Positions 45,070 through 53,577 of a stretch of 64,000 bases of DNA are shown piece by piece. The translations under genes were made by a program, and so were the position numbers. The stretch comes from Pseudomonadota bacterium (GTDB lineage Bacteria > Pseudomonadota > Gammaproteobacteria > Burkholderiales > Thiobacillaceae): assembly GCA_021820845.1 (NCBI GenBank), contig JAKADC010000002.1:248001-312000 (forward strand), read 5' to 3'. The first letter of the stretch is position 1. Every line of letters begins with the position of its first letter. The notes below the pieces were generated by a model. The model was given only the letters and a program-made list of their open reading frames with translations. It searched no databases and was not told the DNA's origin.

Positions 45070-45966
45070 TTACATCCACTCTTTTTCCGCGGCTGGGCGC
45101 TGTTCGCCCCACAGTGCGCCTGGTGGCACGTCGAGCAGTGAATAGGCGCCTGGACGCAGAGAAGGCAATGCGCGCACCGCAGCCAGCATCATCCGCGCAG
45201 CGACCCCCGCCTCGTCGTAGCGGGCTTCCAGCAGGAAGGACGCATGGCTGCCCTCGCCGGCCGCAGCGCGGCGTTCCAGCACCACGCCGTGGTTGGTTTC
45301 TTCCAGCGCGGCAATGCTGGGTACCGTAAACACCAGCGTCTGCTCATCGCGGAAGAGGGGGTCATTGACGATCGCCTTCTCGACTTCGGCCGCATCGGCC
45401 GATGGCTCCAGTTCGACATAGACATAGCGCTGGAGCGTGTCTTCACGGGAGCGGCGTTCGGTCGCCAGCGCCTGTTTCACCCCCCCGATGCCTGCCGCGG
45501 CAAGCGTGTGGTGCAGGCTGGCCCCGGCGTGCAGGCTGATGTCGGTATGTCCGTGCGGCACCAGCAGCGCGAACTGGCCGCGGAAGAGGGAAAGAACCCC
45601 CGGATCGCAGCCCGCGCCGACAACGGCGGGCATCTTGTGGCGCAGGGCATCGCGGTGGATGTCCGCCTTGTGGGCAAGGAAGGATTCTCCGTGAAGGCGG
45701 GCGCATTCGACCACCGGGACATGGCCTTGCAGCAAGTCCTGCGCGACGTCCGTGACCGCATCGACCGGAACGCAGACGAGCGCGGCATCCACTCTGCCGA
45801 GTTCGCTGACATGGGTCACGACAGGCGCTTTCAGCCAGGGTTCGGTCGCGCTTTCCGGTCGCCGCACCACGCCGGCCAGTTCCGACGTCCGGTCGGCGGC
45901 GATCGCCTCGGCGCATTTGCGTCCCAAGCGTCCCAATCCGATGATGGCAAGCCGGGTTTTTCTCAT
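45070..45966 (-). CDS. Diaminopimelate dehydrogenase-like NADP-dependent oxidoreductase
   Basis: This 298-residue protein has a Rossmann motif (LAIIGLGRLGRKCAEAI) and a C-terminal catalytic part resembling meso-diaminopimelate D-dehydrogenase: VVGAGCDPGVLSLFRGQFA, HGHTDISLHAGASLHHTLAAAGIGGVKQAL. That enzyme forms or oxidises diaminopimelate at the D-centre in an NADPH-dependent reaction. Length is slightly short (about 320 usual). It is transcribed with the BCAM0308-like gene; the substrate is inferred from similarity and may differ. Confidence 0.75.
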   Translation of the reverse strand: MRKTRLAIIGLGRLGRKCAEAIAADRTSELAGVVRRPESATEPWLKAPVVTHVSELGRVDAALVCVPVDAVTDVAQDLLQGHVPVVECARLHGESFLAHKADIHRDALRHKMPAVVGAGCDPGVLSLFRGQFALLVPHGHTDISLHAGASLHHTLAAAGIGGVKQALATERRSREDTLQRYVYVELEPSADAAEVEKAIVNDPLFRDEQTLVFTVPSIAALEETNHGVVLERRAAAGEGSHASFLLEARYDEAGVAARMMLAAVRALPSLRPGAYSLLDVPPGALWGEQRPAAEKEWM

Positions 45967-46122
45967 GTCGTCAGGCCGGCCCGGTCGGCGCGGTCCGCAT
46001 AGGGAAAATGCTTTTTGCTGCTCATATACGCATGGTAGGACGCATGAATCGATGCGCGGATCAGCGGCCGGGTTCCGGCAACGGGCCGATGCCTCAGGCG
46101 GGCGCCAGCCGTCGCGGGCTGC

Positions 46123-46284
46123 CTAGGCTTTGCGTTCCAGCGCAATCCCGGCCAGCTCGACGGCGACGCCCAGCGCAAGTATCGCCAGCCCGGCCCATAT
46201 TTCTGGCGCCAGGAACATCAGCACGCCCCCCAGCACCACCAGGCCTATCGCCAGTCCCCGTCTTGTCCGCCTTTTTCTCAGCAT
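46123..46284 (-). CDS. Small two-helix membrane protein (53 aa)
   Basis: This 53-residue protein starts MLRKRRTRRGLAIGLVV and ends ELAGIALERKA. A strongly positive N-terminus is followed by two short hydrophobic segments (about 11-26 and 30-47) with a PEIWAG turn. The ATG at 46284 is preceded by GGGGAG. Positive-inside charge fits a helical hairpin with both ends in the cytoplasm. The family is not identified; small proteins of this kind are common next to stress genes. Confidence 0.65.
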   Translation of the reverse strand: MLRKRRTRRGLAIGLVVLGGVLMFLAPEIWAGLAILALGVAVELAGIALERKA

Positions 46285-46308
46285 GCTGCTCCCCGGTCGT
46301 GAGGCGGG

Positions 46309-46811
46309 CTATTCGTAGCGCAGAAATTCCTCGGCGAGCGTGTCGCCGCCAAACCGTTCGATCAGCGCCTCGACCTCCGGCAGCAGCGTATCGTCCTCGT
46401 CGTCTTCCAGCGCACCGTCGCCCACCAGGCGGGCGCCAAGGCCGGCCAGGAGGGCCTCCCGCACCACCGCAAGCGTCGGCGGATTTTCGCGGTTCTCGTC
46501 GCCGGCCACCGCCTCGATGGCGCGTGAAAGCGGTTCGCTGGCATTGACCTCCGCGAAATCGACGGCGAGCGCGGTGGCGCCGAACTCCTCGATCAGGGCG
46601 TCCAGTTCGTCGAGGAGCGATTCGCTGACATCGAAGTGATGCATCCGCTCGGCTTCGTTGAAATCGGAGGGCAAAAGGTCGCCCAGAAAGCGGCGCACCG
46701 CCATGAGCGTGACGGGCTGTTCGGATTCCGGATTGTTGATGCGGCTGTTGAGCAGGGCCGACAGTTGAGGACTGACGCGGCTCTGGCGACATCGATGGAA
46801 TTACGGGCCAT
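46309..46811 (-). pseudogene. Acidic protein gene with an apparent single-base frameshift near the 5' end
   Basis: The ATG at 46811 follows GAGGAAAAG and begins MARNSIDVA. Within about ten codons (near 46780-46770) the reading frame changes: the original frame becomes unlikely Ser/Cys/Pro-rich sequence and stops at 46593, while the -1 frame continues as a natural protein, SPQLSALLNSRINNP, then PVTLMAVRRFLGDLLPSDFNEAERMHHF and an acidic, helical remainder ending at 46309. The two pieces together give about 165 residues. A missing base, sequencing error or true mutation is the simplest reading; no slippery heptamer is seen. The domain itself is unknown. Confidence 0.65.
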
Positions 46812-46869
46812 GGCTTTTCCTCTTCGTGCGGGAGCAAGGGCCGGATCGTGAAACTCCCGATTCCACTAC

Positions 46870-46885
46870 CTATATCAAGGTATAG
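46870..46885. promoter_or_regulatory. Short palindrome in a divergent intergenic region
   Basis: CTATA (46870-46874) and TATAG (46881-46885) flank TCAAGG, within an AT-richer part of the 150-bp region between the divergent frameshifted gene and the APH-like kinase. It could be an operator or an overlapping -10 pair serving both directions. Confidence 0.3.
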
Positions 46886-46961
46886 CAGATGGTTTTTCGA
46901 ACTCACACCGTCCATCGGGCAGCGTGCACGATTGAAATCGACAGACATCGACGTGAAGCCA

Positions 46962-48017
46962 ATGAGCACCAGCGATCCTCCTCCCTGCACGCCAATCCCG
47001 CCGGCACGCGCTGCTTCCATCGAGGCCAAGGTCGAGTTCCTCGCGCGGCCGGACGCGTATCCGGAGGCGACCGTGCAGGTGGAGCCGGTGGAGACCCACA
47101 TGTCCTGGGTTTTCCTCACCGACACCCATGCCTACAAGCTGAAGAAGCCTGTGCGCTATGCCTATCTCGACTACAGCACGGTCGAGGCGCGGCGCCTGGA
47201 TTGCGAGCAGGAGGTGCGGCTCAATCGCCGCCTGGCGCCCGACGTCTATCTCGGGGTGGTTCCGCTGGTGCGCGATGCGGCGGGATGCCTGCGTCTCGGC
47301 GGGGAAGGGGAGACGCTGGACTGGCTGGTCCGGATGGTGCGGCTGCCGGCGGATCGCATGCTCGATCATCTGCTGCGCAGCGCGACGGTCACGCAGGCGG
47401 AAATCACCCGGCTGGCCAGGCGGCTGGCCTGTTTCTACGCCACGGCCTGTGCCGAGGCGATCACCCCCGAAGCCTATCGGCGGAGCCTCGCCGGGCAGGT
47501 CCGAGACAACCTGCGCGAGCTGTCCAGCCCCGAATTCGGTTTTGAGGCGAACACGCTGGAGACGATTGCCGGCGCGCAACTGCGCTTTCTGCGAGACCAT
47601 GCGGAACTGTTCGATGCCCGAGTGCGGCAGGGCCGCATCGTCGAGGGCCATGGCGACCTGCGGCCGGAGCACGTATGCCTGCTGCCGGATCCGGTCGTGA
47701 TCGACTGCCTGGAATTCAACCGCGCGTACCGCATTCTCGACCCGGCCGACGAACTGGGCTATCTGGCGCTCGAATGCGAACGGCTGCAGGCTCCGCACGT
47801 CGGATGCTGGCTGCTGGACGCCTATCGCGAGGCGAGCGGCGACGCCCCCCCCGACGCCCTGATCCGCTTCCATCAGGGCTGCCGGGCGACCCTGCGCGCC
47901 AAGCTTGCGTTGTGGCACCTGCGGGACGACGGGCGGCATCCGCCCGGGAAATGGATCGCGACGGCCGGAAACTATCTCGACATGGCGCAACGGCATGCCG
48001 CGCTGGCCGGAAGCTGA
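46962..48017 (+). CDS. APH-like kinase, paralogue of the N-terminal half of the 37928-39460 protein
   Basis: This 351-residue protein has VETHMSWVFLTDTHAYKLKKPVRYAYLDY (ATP-binding Lys) and LNRRLAPDVYLGVVPL, close in sequence to the first half of the fused kinase 9 kb upstream, and VEGHGDLRPEHVCLLPDPVVIDCLEF with the HGD...D motif. The P-loop kinase domain is missing, so it is a stand-alone form. The start at 46962 is chosen since the preceding residues of the longer frame look non-coding; a Shine-Dalgarno is weak. The substrate is unknown. Confidence 0.8.
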   Translation: MSTSDPPPCTPIPPARAASIEAKVEFLARPDAYPEATVQVEPVETHMSWVFLTDTHAYKLKKPVRYAYLDYSTVEARRLDCEQEVRLNRRLAPDVYLGVVPLVRDAAGCLRLGGEGETLDWLVRMVRLPADRMLDHLLRSATVTQAEITRLARRLACFYATACAEAITPEAYRRSLAGQVRDNLRELSSPEFGFEANTLETIAGAQLRFLRDHAELFDARVRQGRIVEGHGDLRPEHVCLLPDPVVIDCLEFNRAYRILDPADELGYLALECERLQAPHVGCWLLDAYREASGDAPPDALIRFHQGCRATLRAKLALWHLRDDGRHPPGKWIATAGNYLDMAQRHAALAGS

Positions 48018-48056
48018 GGTGTTCCGCTTCCCTTGCGCGTCCGCCCCGGCGCGCCG

Positions 48057-48560
48057 CTAGCCCCGGCGCGCGGCTTGTGCCTTCTTGATGTTTTCGCTGC
48101 GAGCGCGTTTTTGGGCAGGCGTCGGCTTGTCGCGCTCCGGGACGTTGGACCGCGGCTTGGCCTCGAATATGTCGCCCTTGAGATGGACTGGCGGGGAGCC
48201 GAGCTTGGACAGTACCTCTTTCGCCTCACGGCTGTCCGGAACGAGATGCTTGTGTTCCATGTGCGCATCGTCCTTGCTGATCAGCCATTTCACGGTATCC
48301 CACGAACCGCTGCCGCGCTTGCCGGCGACACGCTGGATGTGCCCGGGATCGCCCACGTCCTGGGTTCTGAACGTCGCGAAGTCTTTGCTGCGCCGCACTT
48401 CGACGTGGTAATAATTTCCCTCGCCGCCGGTGCCGGGCCTCTTGCGCGCCCGCCCTTCGGGTTGCGCCATCGCATGTTGCCGTGAGGACATGGATGCCCA
48501 GGCAGCCTGGGCTTTGCGGATGTTGGTTCGGGCTGCTGTGCGCTGTTTCTCGGTGGTCAT
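48057..48560 (-). CDS. Basic hypothetical protein with repeated terminal NIxKAQAA motif
   Basis: This 167-residue protein is basic and has the same short motif near each end: ARTNIRKAQAAW (about 10-21) and SENIKKAQAARRG at the C-terminus. The central part (about 46-135) appears folded (GNYYHVEVRRSKDFATFRTQDVG, GSWDTVKWLISKDDAHMEHKHLVPDS). Similar proteins in proteobacteria are annotated as hypothetical or plasmid-stabilisation-like. The ATG follows AGGAGA. It stands alone between two oppositely placed genes. Confidence 0.7.
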   Translation of the reverse strand: MTTEKQRTAARTNIRKAQAAWASMSSRQHAMAQPEGRARKRPGTGGEGNYYHVEVRRSKDFATFRTQDVGDPGHIQRVAGKRGSGSWDTVKWLISKDDAHMEHKHLVPDSREAKEVLSKLGSPPVHLKGDIFEAKPRSNVPERDKPTPAQKRARSENIKKAQAARRG

Positions 48561-48684
48561 GATCGGATATCTCCTGTGATCGCGTGACGCTCCCTGTTCC
48601 GGTTCAGGCCGTTTCGGACGTCGACGTTTTATCGTCCTTCAGCTAACGACAGCCGCCCCGGCGCCGAGTTCGCCCCGGATGGGG

Positions 48685-50097
48685 CTATGCCGGCTCGACG
48701 GCAGCGAAGAGCGTGTTCAGGGACTCGGCCAGCGTGGGATGCGCGAAGATGGCATCCCGCAGGCGCGTGTAAGGAATTCCGCCCATCATGGCCAGCTGCA
48801 GCATGGCCATCAGCTCGCCACCTTCCGGGCCGAGGATGGCGCATCCCAGAATGAGTCCGCTATCGGCATCGACGACGGCCTTCATGAAACCGCGTGTTTC
48901 GCTCATCTCGACGGCCCGCGCCACCTGGCTCATGGGAAGCCGCGCGACGATGATCCGGCGCCCGCCCTGTCTTGCCTGCTCTTCGGTCAGCCCGATGCGT
49001 CCGAGCTGCGGATCGATGAATACCGCGTAGGGGACGGGCCGCCCGCTTACCGTCGCATGGCCGTTCTCCAGCAGGTTGGACTTGAGCACGCGATAGTCGT
49101 CGTAGGAAATGTGCGTGAACGCCGGGCCGCCCTTCACGTCTCCCAGGGCATAGATGCCCGGCACGCCCGTCTCCAGCCGTTCGTTCACCTTGATGTAACC
49201 CGCATCGTCGGTTTCCACGCCCGCCACGGCGAGACCGAGATCGTCGCTGTTGGGAGTCCTGCCCGTGGCGACCAGGACATGGGAGCCCGCCAGCCGCGTG
49301 GGGCCGATCGGCAGCCGAAGGCTCAGCACGACCGCGTCGTCGCCCTGTCCCGGGCCGGCATCCAGCACGTCGGCTCCCAGGTAGATCCGGAGCCCGTCTT
49401 CCGCCAGCATTTTGGATACCGCCTCCGCCACGTCCGGGTCTTCACGGGGCAGCAGTCGCGGCCCTCTCTGGATGATGCTGACCTCGCTGCCGAACCGGCG
49501 GAACATCTGGCCGAATTCCAGCCCGATGTAGCTTCCGCCGATGATGAGCAAATGGCGGGGCAGGGTGTCGAGCTCCAGAATGGACGAGGCGTCCAGCATC
49601 GGTAGCCGGTCGAGGCCGGGAACGGGCGGAATCGCCGTCCGCGTTCCGGTGTTGATGAAGACATGCCTGGCGGCAAGTTTCCGGCTTCCACCTGCATTGA
49701 GCTGCACGGTGATCGTGCGCGGGCCGTCAAAGGCCGCCTGGCCGAAGATGAGTTCCACGTTGTTGGCGTCTTCGAGGGACTTCCACACGCCGTCGCGGAA
49801 ACGTCTCACGATCTCGTTCTTGCGCCGAAGGACGCTTGCCAGATCGACTTCAACCGCTCCCGTGCGCACGCCGTAATCGTCGCCGCGATGCGCAAGATAT
49901 GCCACCCGTGCGCTGGCGGCCATGGCCTTCGTGGGCGTGCAGCCGAAATTGATGCAGGAGCCGCCCACCTCCTTCCGCTCGATCACCGCGGTCTTCCATC
50001 CCGCCTTGCCGAGGGCGATGGCCAGCGGTTTGGCGGCTTGGCCGGCACCGATGATGATGGCGTCGAATTTTTCGTACTCGGACGCTTTCGTTTTCAT
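48685..50097 (-). CDS. FAD-dependent pyridine nucleotide-disulfide oxidoreductase (mercuric reductase-like)
   Basis: This 470-residue class I flavoprotein disulfide reductase has an FAD-binding [10 protein letters not shown], the redox pair CINFGC in [17 protein letters not shown](P)H-binding [10 protein letters not shown] and a C-terminal dimer interface AHPTLAES with the His-x4-Glu base. The overall pattern resembles mercuric reductase and related reductases, but it lacks the N-terminal HMA domain and C-terminal vicinal Cys pair of MerA, so mercury reduction is unlikely; a thiol or quinone substrate is more probable. The gene has no obvious operon partner. Confidence 0.88.
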   Translation of the reverse strand: MKTKASEYEKFDAIIIGAGQAAKPLAIALGKAGWKTAVIERKEVGGSCINFGCTPTKAMAASARVAYLAHRGDDYGVRTGAVEVDLASVLRRKNEIVRRFRDGVWKSLEDANNVELIFGQAAFDGPRTITVQLNAGGSRKLAARHVFINTGTRTAIPPVPGLDRLPMLDASSILELDTLPRHLLIIGGSYIGLEFGQMFRRFGSEVSIIQRGPRLLPREDPDVAEAVSKMLAEDGLRIYLGADVLDAGPGQGDDAVVLSLRLPIGPTRLAGSHVLVATGRTPNSDDLGLAVAGVETDDAGYIKVNERLETGVPGIYALGDVKGGPAFTHISYDDYRVLKSNLLENGHATVSGRPVPYAVFIDPQLGRIGLTEEQARQGGRRIIVARLPMSQVARAVEMSETRGFMKAVVDADSGLILGCAILGPEGGELMAMLQLAMMGGIPYTRLRDAIFAHPTLAESLNTLFAAVEPA

Positions 50098-50263
50098 GGA
50101 GCCTCCTGTTCGAGCCCGTTCATCGCTTGCGGCCGTGCACGCGATTCGGAGCGCGGGGAAATACGGGCTAAACGAACACGAACACGATGCCGAATGCGGT
50201 GTTGCGGGCGACGCATAGCCGATTCCGCGGCTGGGCGCGACTCGTCGTGGCAGGCACCGCGGT

Positions 50264-51298
50264 TCAGGGTGGGATCGATTCCATCATAGTCACGATGGGG
50301 CTGGCGGGCACGGGCCAGGTCGACAGCTCCACCAGCGAGCCGCCGCCGTGCAGACGCCGGATGGCCTCGGCGACGAGCGGCGTCGTGTCCAGCACCTCGA
50401 CCCGGCTCCCCAGCAAGGCGGGCGGCAGCCGGAAGGGCGGAATGGTATCGGTGACGAGCACCTTCTCCAGGGCCGCGTCGGCCAGCACCGCGCCGGCATC
50501 GCCGGCGAATACGCCGTGGGTGGCTGCGGCAAACACCCGTTTCGCGCCCAGCGCCCTGCAGGCCGCGGCGGCCCGGACCAGGGTCGTGCCGCTGCCGATC
50601 AGGTCGTCGACGATGACGGCGGTCTTGCCGGCGACGTCGCCCACCACCGCTTCGCCCGAGACTACGCCTTCGCTGCGGCGCTTTTCCATGAAGGCGAAAC
50701 CGGCACTCCGGCCGAGCGCCCGCGCGAGGGAATCGCGCAAGGCATCCGCCCGCTTGACCCCGCCGGCATCCGGCGACACGACCGCGACCGGTTCGTCCCC
50801 CAGCCGGGCTGCGAGCCAGGCGACGAACAGGCTGCGGGCCTCGAGATGCTCGGCCGGGATGCGGAAGGCGTTCTGGTAGGCAGCGAGGTTGTGCACGTCC
50901 AGCGTCAGCACCCGGTTCGTGCCGACCGCTTCGAACAGCTGGGCGACGTAGCGGGTGCCGACGGGGTCGCGTGGCTTGGTGCGGCGGTCCTTGCGGGAGT
51001 AGGCGAGATAGGGGCAGATGGCGGTGACCCGGGCGGCCGAGGCGTCCTTCAGGGCGCCGATGAAGAACAGCAGGCGCACCAGTTTGTCGTTGGCGCTCAT
51101 GCCCGGTTCGCCATGCAGCGAATGAATCACGTACACGTCGCGGCCACGCACGCTTTCCAGCGGCCGCGCCTTGTGCTCGCCATCTTCGAATTCGCGTTCC
51201 TCGTGGCGGGCGAGCGTCAATCCCAGCGCCGCGGCCACCCGCTCGCCGTAGGGACGGGTGGCATCAAGTGCGAACAGGCAAAGCGCGTCTCCGGTCAT
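50264..51298 (-). CDS. Divergent ribose-phosphate pyrophosphokinase (PRPP synthase)
   Basis: This 344-residue protein has the two-domain PRPP synthase fold: [50 protein letters not shown] and [14 protein letters not shown] correspond to the ATP- and metal-binding regions, and the PRPP loop reads [13 protein letters not shown] instead of the usual VDDMIDTAGTL. It is probably a specialised paralogue of the housekeeping enzyme. It diverges from a cluster with nicotinamidase and nicotinate phosphoribosyltransferase, which uses PRPP, so it may supply PRPP for NAD salvage under stress. Confidence 0.86.
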   Translation of the reverse strand: MTGDALCLFALDATRPYGERVAAALGLTLARHEEREFEDGEHKARPLESVRGRDVYVIHSLHGEPGMSANDKLVRLLFFIGALKDASAARVTAICPYLAYSRKDRRTKPRDPVGTRYVAQLFEAVGTNRVLTLDVHNLAAYQNAFRIPAEHLEARSLFVAWLAARLGDEPVAVVSPDAGGVKRADALRDSLARALGRSAGFAFMEKRRSEGVVSGEAVVGDVAGKTAVIVDDLIGSGTTLVRAAAACRALGAKRVFAAATHGVFAGDAGAVLADAALEKVLVTDTIPPFRLPPALLGSRVEVLDTTPLVAEAIRRLHGGGSLVELSTWPVPASPIVTMMESIPP

Positions 51299-51382
51299 CG
51301 AGGGGTGTCCTCAGTGCGCTGGCGTCAATTCAATAATATGCCAGACTGGAATAACCACGCTTGGAGAAAGGCGGGACAAACC

Positions 51383-51553
51383 ATGGAACCGAGGGAGTGT
51401 CTTTACAAGGACCAGTTTGGCTATTGCTGGCTGTCGGACGGACGATGGATGTTCCAGGCGGTCGACACCCAGGAAAAGCCGGTGGGTGAGCCGATCGGGG
51501 TCGAACTGGGGGAAATCGTGTTCCATCACGACCAGGACGAGGAGCTTCACTGA
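51383..51553 (+). CDS. Small acidic protein (56 aa) preceding the nicotinamidase gene
   Basis: This 56-residue protein (MEPRECLYKDQFGYCWLSDG to DQDEELH) starts at an ATG after AAAGGCGGGA. It is rich in aromatic and acidic residues and has two Cys; no family is recognised. It opens the plus-strand cluster with pncA-, pncB- and lon-like genes and could be a leader or regulatory small protein. It is short but in good codon context. Confidence 0.5.
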   Translation: MEPRECLYKDQFGYCWLSDGRWMFQAVDTQEKPVGEPIGVELGEIVFHHDQDEELH

Positions 51554-51607
51554 CGCGGACCAGGTTCGGCCCGCGCGCGCCTGCATCGAGCCTGAGAGGA
51601 GGCTGAC

Positions 51608-52222
51608 ATGGGTCCAGCCACGGAACCGCGCGACCTGGAACGCTGGCAAGCCGGGCCGGGCGACGTGTTGCTGGTGACGGACATCCAGAACGATTTCCTC
51701 TCCGGAGGCCGCCTGGCCGTGACGGGCGGAGACGAGGTGATTCCCGTACTCAATCGCTATATCAACGCGTTCGTGGCGCGCGGCCTGTCGGTCTATGCGA
51801 CGCGCGACTGGCATCCCCAAGGCCATTGCTCGTTTCACGCGCAGGGCGGGCCGTGGCCGGAGCACTGCGTGGCAGGCACGCGCGGCGCGGCGTTTTCGAC
51901 GGCGCTCGCGCTGCCGCCCGGCACCACGGTGATCTCCAAGGCGACGCGGCCGGATCGGGAGGCCTATTCCAGCTTCGAGGGAACCGACCTGGACGAGGAC
52001 CTGCGCGCTGCCGCGATACGCCGCATCTTCATCGGTGGTCTGGCGACGGACTACTGCGTGCTCAATACGGTGCGGGACGCGCGCAGGCTCGGCTACGAAG
52101 TGTTCGTGCTGGCGGACGCGATCCGTGCGGTGGAGGTCCGGGCCGGCGACGGGCAACGCGCCGAGCAAGAAATGGCGGATCTCGGCGCGCGGCGCATCGT
52201 GCTGGACGGTATGGCCGAATGA
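51608..52222 (+). CDS. pncA: Nicotinamidase (isochorismatase family)
   Basis: This 204-residue enzyme hydrolyses nicotinamide to nicotinate in NAD salvage. The catalytic triad is Asp in VTDIQNDFLSGG, Lys in VISKATRPD and Cys in LATDYCVLNTVRDA; metal ligands are in TRDWHPQGHCSF (D, H, H). Length matches the PncA family. The ATG follows GAGAGGAGGC. Its stop overlaps the pncB start (ATGA), so both NAD-salvage enzymes are translationally coupled. Confidence 0.93.
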   Translation: MGPATEPRDLERWQAGPGDVLLVTDIQNDFLSGGRLAVTGGDEVIPVLNRYINAFVARGLSVYATRDWHPQGHCSFHAQGGPWPEHCVAGTRGAAFSTALALPPGTTVISKATRPDREAYSSFEGTDLDEDLRAAAIRRIFIGGLATDYCVLNTVRDARRLGYEVFVLADAIRAVEVRAGDGQRAEQEMADLGARRIVLDGMAE

Positions 52223-53568
52223 CCCCTGCGGCGAGCGTCCTGCTTACCGACCTTTATCAGCTCACCATGCTGCAGGCCTATCACGACGCCGGCATGGCGG
52301 AGACCGCCGTGTTCGAGTTCTTTGTGCGCAGGCTGCGGCCCGGGCGCGGTTTCCTCCTGGCGGCGGGGCTGGAACAGGCGCTGGAGTCTCTTGAACAGCT
52401 GCGCTTCACGGCCCGGGAACTGGAGTGGCTCGCCTCGACCCGACGCTTCAGCGCGGATTTCCTCGCCTCGCTGGAGACGTTGCGCTTTACCGGCGACGTG
52501 CATGCCATGCCGGAAGGCACGGTGTTTTTTCCCAACGAACCGATCCTTCGCGTGACCGCGCCGATCGCGCAGGCGCAACTTGCGGAGACGCGGCTGATCA
52601 ACCTGCTGCACTTCGAAACCCTGATCGCCTCGAAGGCCGCGCGTTCGGTGCTGATGGCGCCGGACCGGCTGCTGGTGGATTTCGGCCTGCGCCGCGCCCA
52701 CGGAGCGGAGGCGGGGCTCCTGGCGGCCCGCGCGAGCTTCCTCGCCGGCTTTTCCGGCACCTCGACGGTGCTGGCCGGCGAGCGGTTCGGCATTCCGCTG
52801 TTCGGCACCATGGCGCATTCGTTCATTCAGGCGCACGACGACGAGGCGCTGGCCTTCGAGCATTTCGCCCATGCGCAACCCGACAACGTGGTGCTGCTGA
52901 TCGATACCTGGGATACCGAGGCGGCGGCGCACAAGGTGGTGGCGCTGGCGCCCCGCTTGAAGCGCGCAGGGATCCGCATCAAGGGCGTGCGCATCGATTC
53001 CGGCGATCTCGCCGAGCACGCCCGCAAGGTCCGCCGCATCCTCGATGCCGGCGGGCTCGGCCAGGTCATCATCTTCGCCAGTGGCGATCTCGACGAGTTC
53101 GCGCTGCGCGACATGCTGGCCGCCGGCGCGCCGGTGGACGGATTCGGCGTCGGCACCCACATGGACACGTCGAGCGACCTGCCTTACCTCGATTGCGCCT
53201 ACAAACTGCAGGAATATGCCGGACGCGCGCGCCGCAAGCGCTCCGAGGGCAAGGCGACCTGGCCGGGACGCAAGCAGGTGTACCGCCACAATGATGCGGG
53301 CGGCCGCATGGTCGGCGATATCGTCACCCTGGAAGGCGATGCGCAGGCGGGCGAGCCGCTGCTGATTCCGGTGATGCGCGGCGGACGCCGCCTGGCGCAG
53401 CGGCCAGCGCTGACGGACATCCGCAGCCATGCCGCGGCCAGCCTCGCCGGGCTGCCGGAACCCTTGCGCCGTCTTGAAGCTTTCGACTATCCGGTTCAGC
53501 TCGCCCCCGCTCTGCATGAACTCGCCGCAGAAGTCGACCGCCGCACATTCTCTTTCCAGAGTAACTAA
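52219..53568 (+). CDS. pncB: Nicotinate phosphoribosyltransferase
   Basis: This 449-residue enzyme condenses nicotinate with PRPP to nicotinate mononucleotide. Family features are LLTDLYQLTMLQAY at the N-terminus, EFFVRRLRPGRGFLLAAGLEQAL, LLHFETLIASKAAR, FGLRRAHGAEAG, FGTMAHSFIQAH and KGVRIDSGDLAEHARKVRRILDAGG, with GVGTHMDTSSD near the C-terminus. Length is in the range of the clade (about 440-470). The start overlaps pncA by four bases. It uses PRPP, produced by the synthase encoded divergently 0.9 kb away. Confidence 0.94.
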   Translation: MTPAASVLLTDLYQLTMLQAYHDAGMAETAVFEFFVRRLRPGRGFLLAAGLEQALESLEQLRFTARELEWLASTRRFSADFLASLETLRFTGDVHAMPEGTVFFPNEPILRVTAPIAQAQLAETRLINLLHFETLIASKAARSVLMAPDRLLVDFGLRRAHGAEAGLLAARASFLAGFSGTSTVLAGERFGIPLFGTMAHSFIQAHDDEALAFEHFAHAQPDNVVLLIDTWDTEAAAHKVVALAPRLKRAGIRIKGVRIDSGDLAEHARKVRRILDAGGLGQVIIFASGDLDEFALRDMLAAGAPVDGFGVGTHMDTSSDLPYLDCAYKLQEYAGRARRKRSEGKATWPGRKQVYRHNDAGGRMVGDIVTLEGDAQAGEPLLIPVMRGGRRLAQRPALTDIRSHAAASLAGLPEPLRRLEAFDYPVQLAPALHELAAEVDRRTFSFQSN

Positions 53569-53577
53569 ATTGAAACC

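Noticed and set aside
48685-50097. Identification of the flavoprotein as true mercuric reductase (merA).
   Set aside because: It lacks the N-terminal heavy-metal domain and C-terminal vicinal cysteines, and no other mer genes are present.
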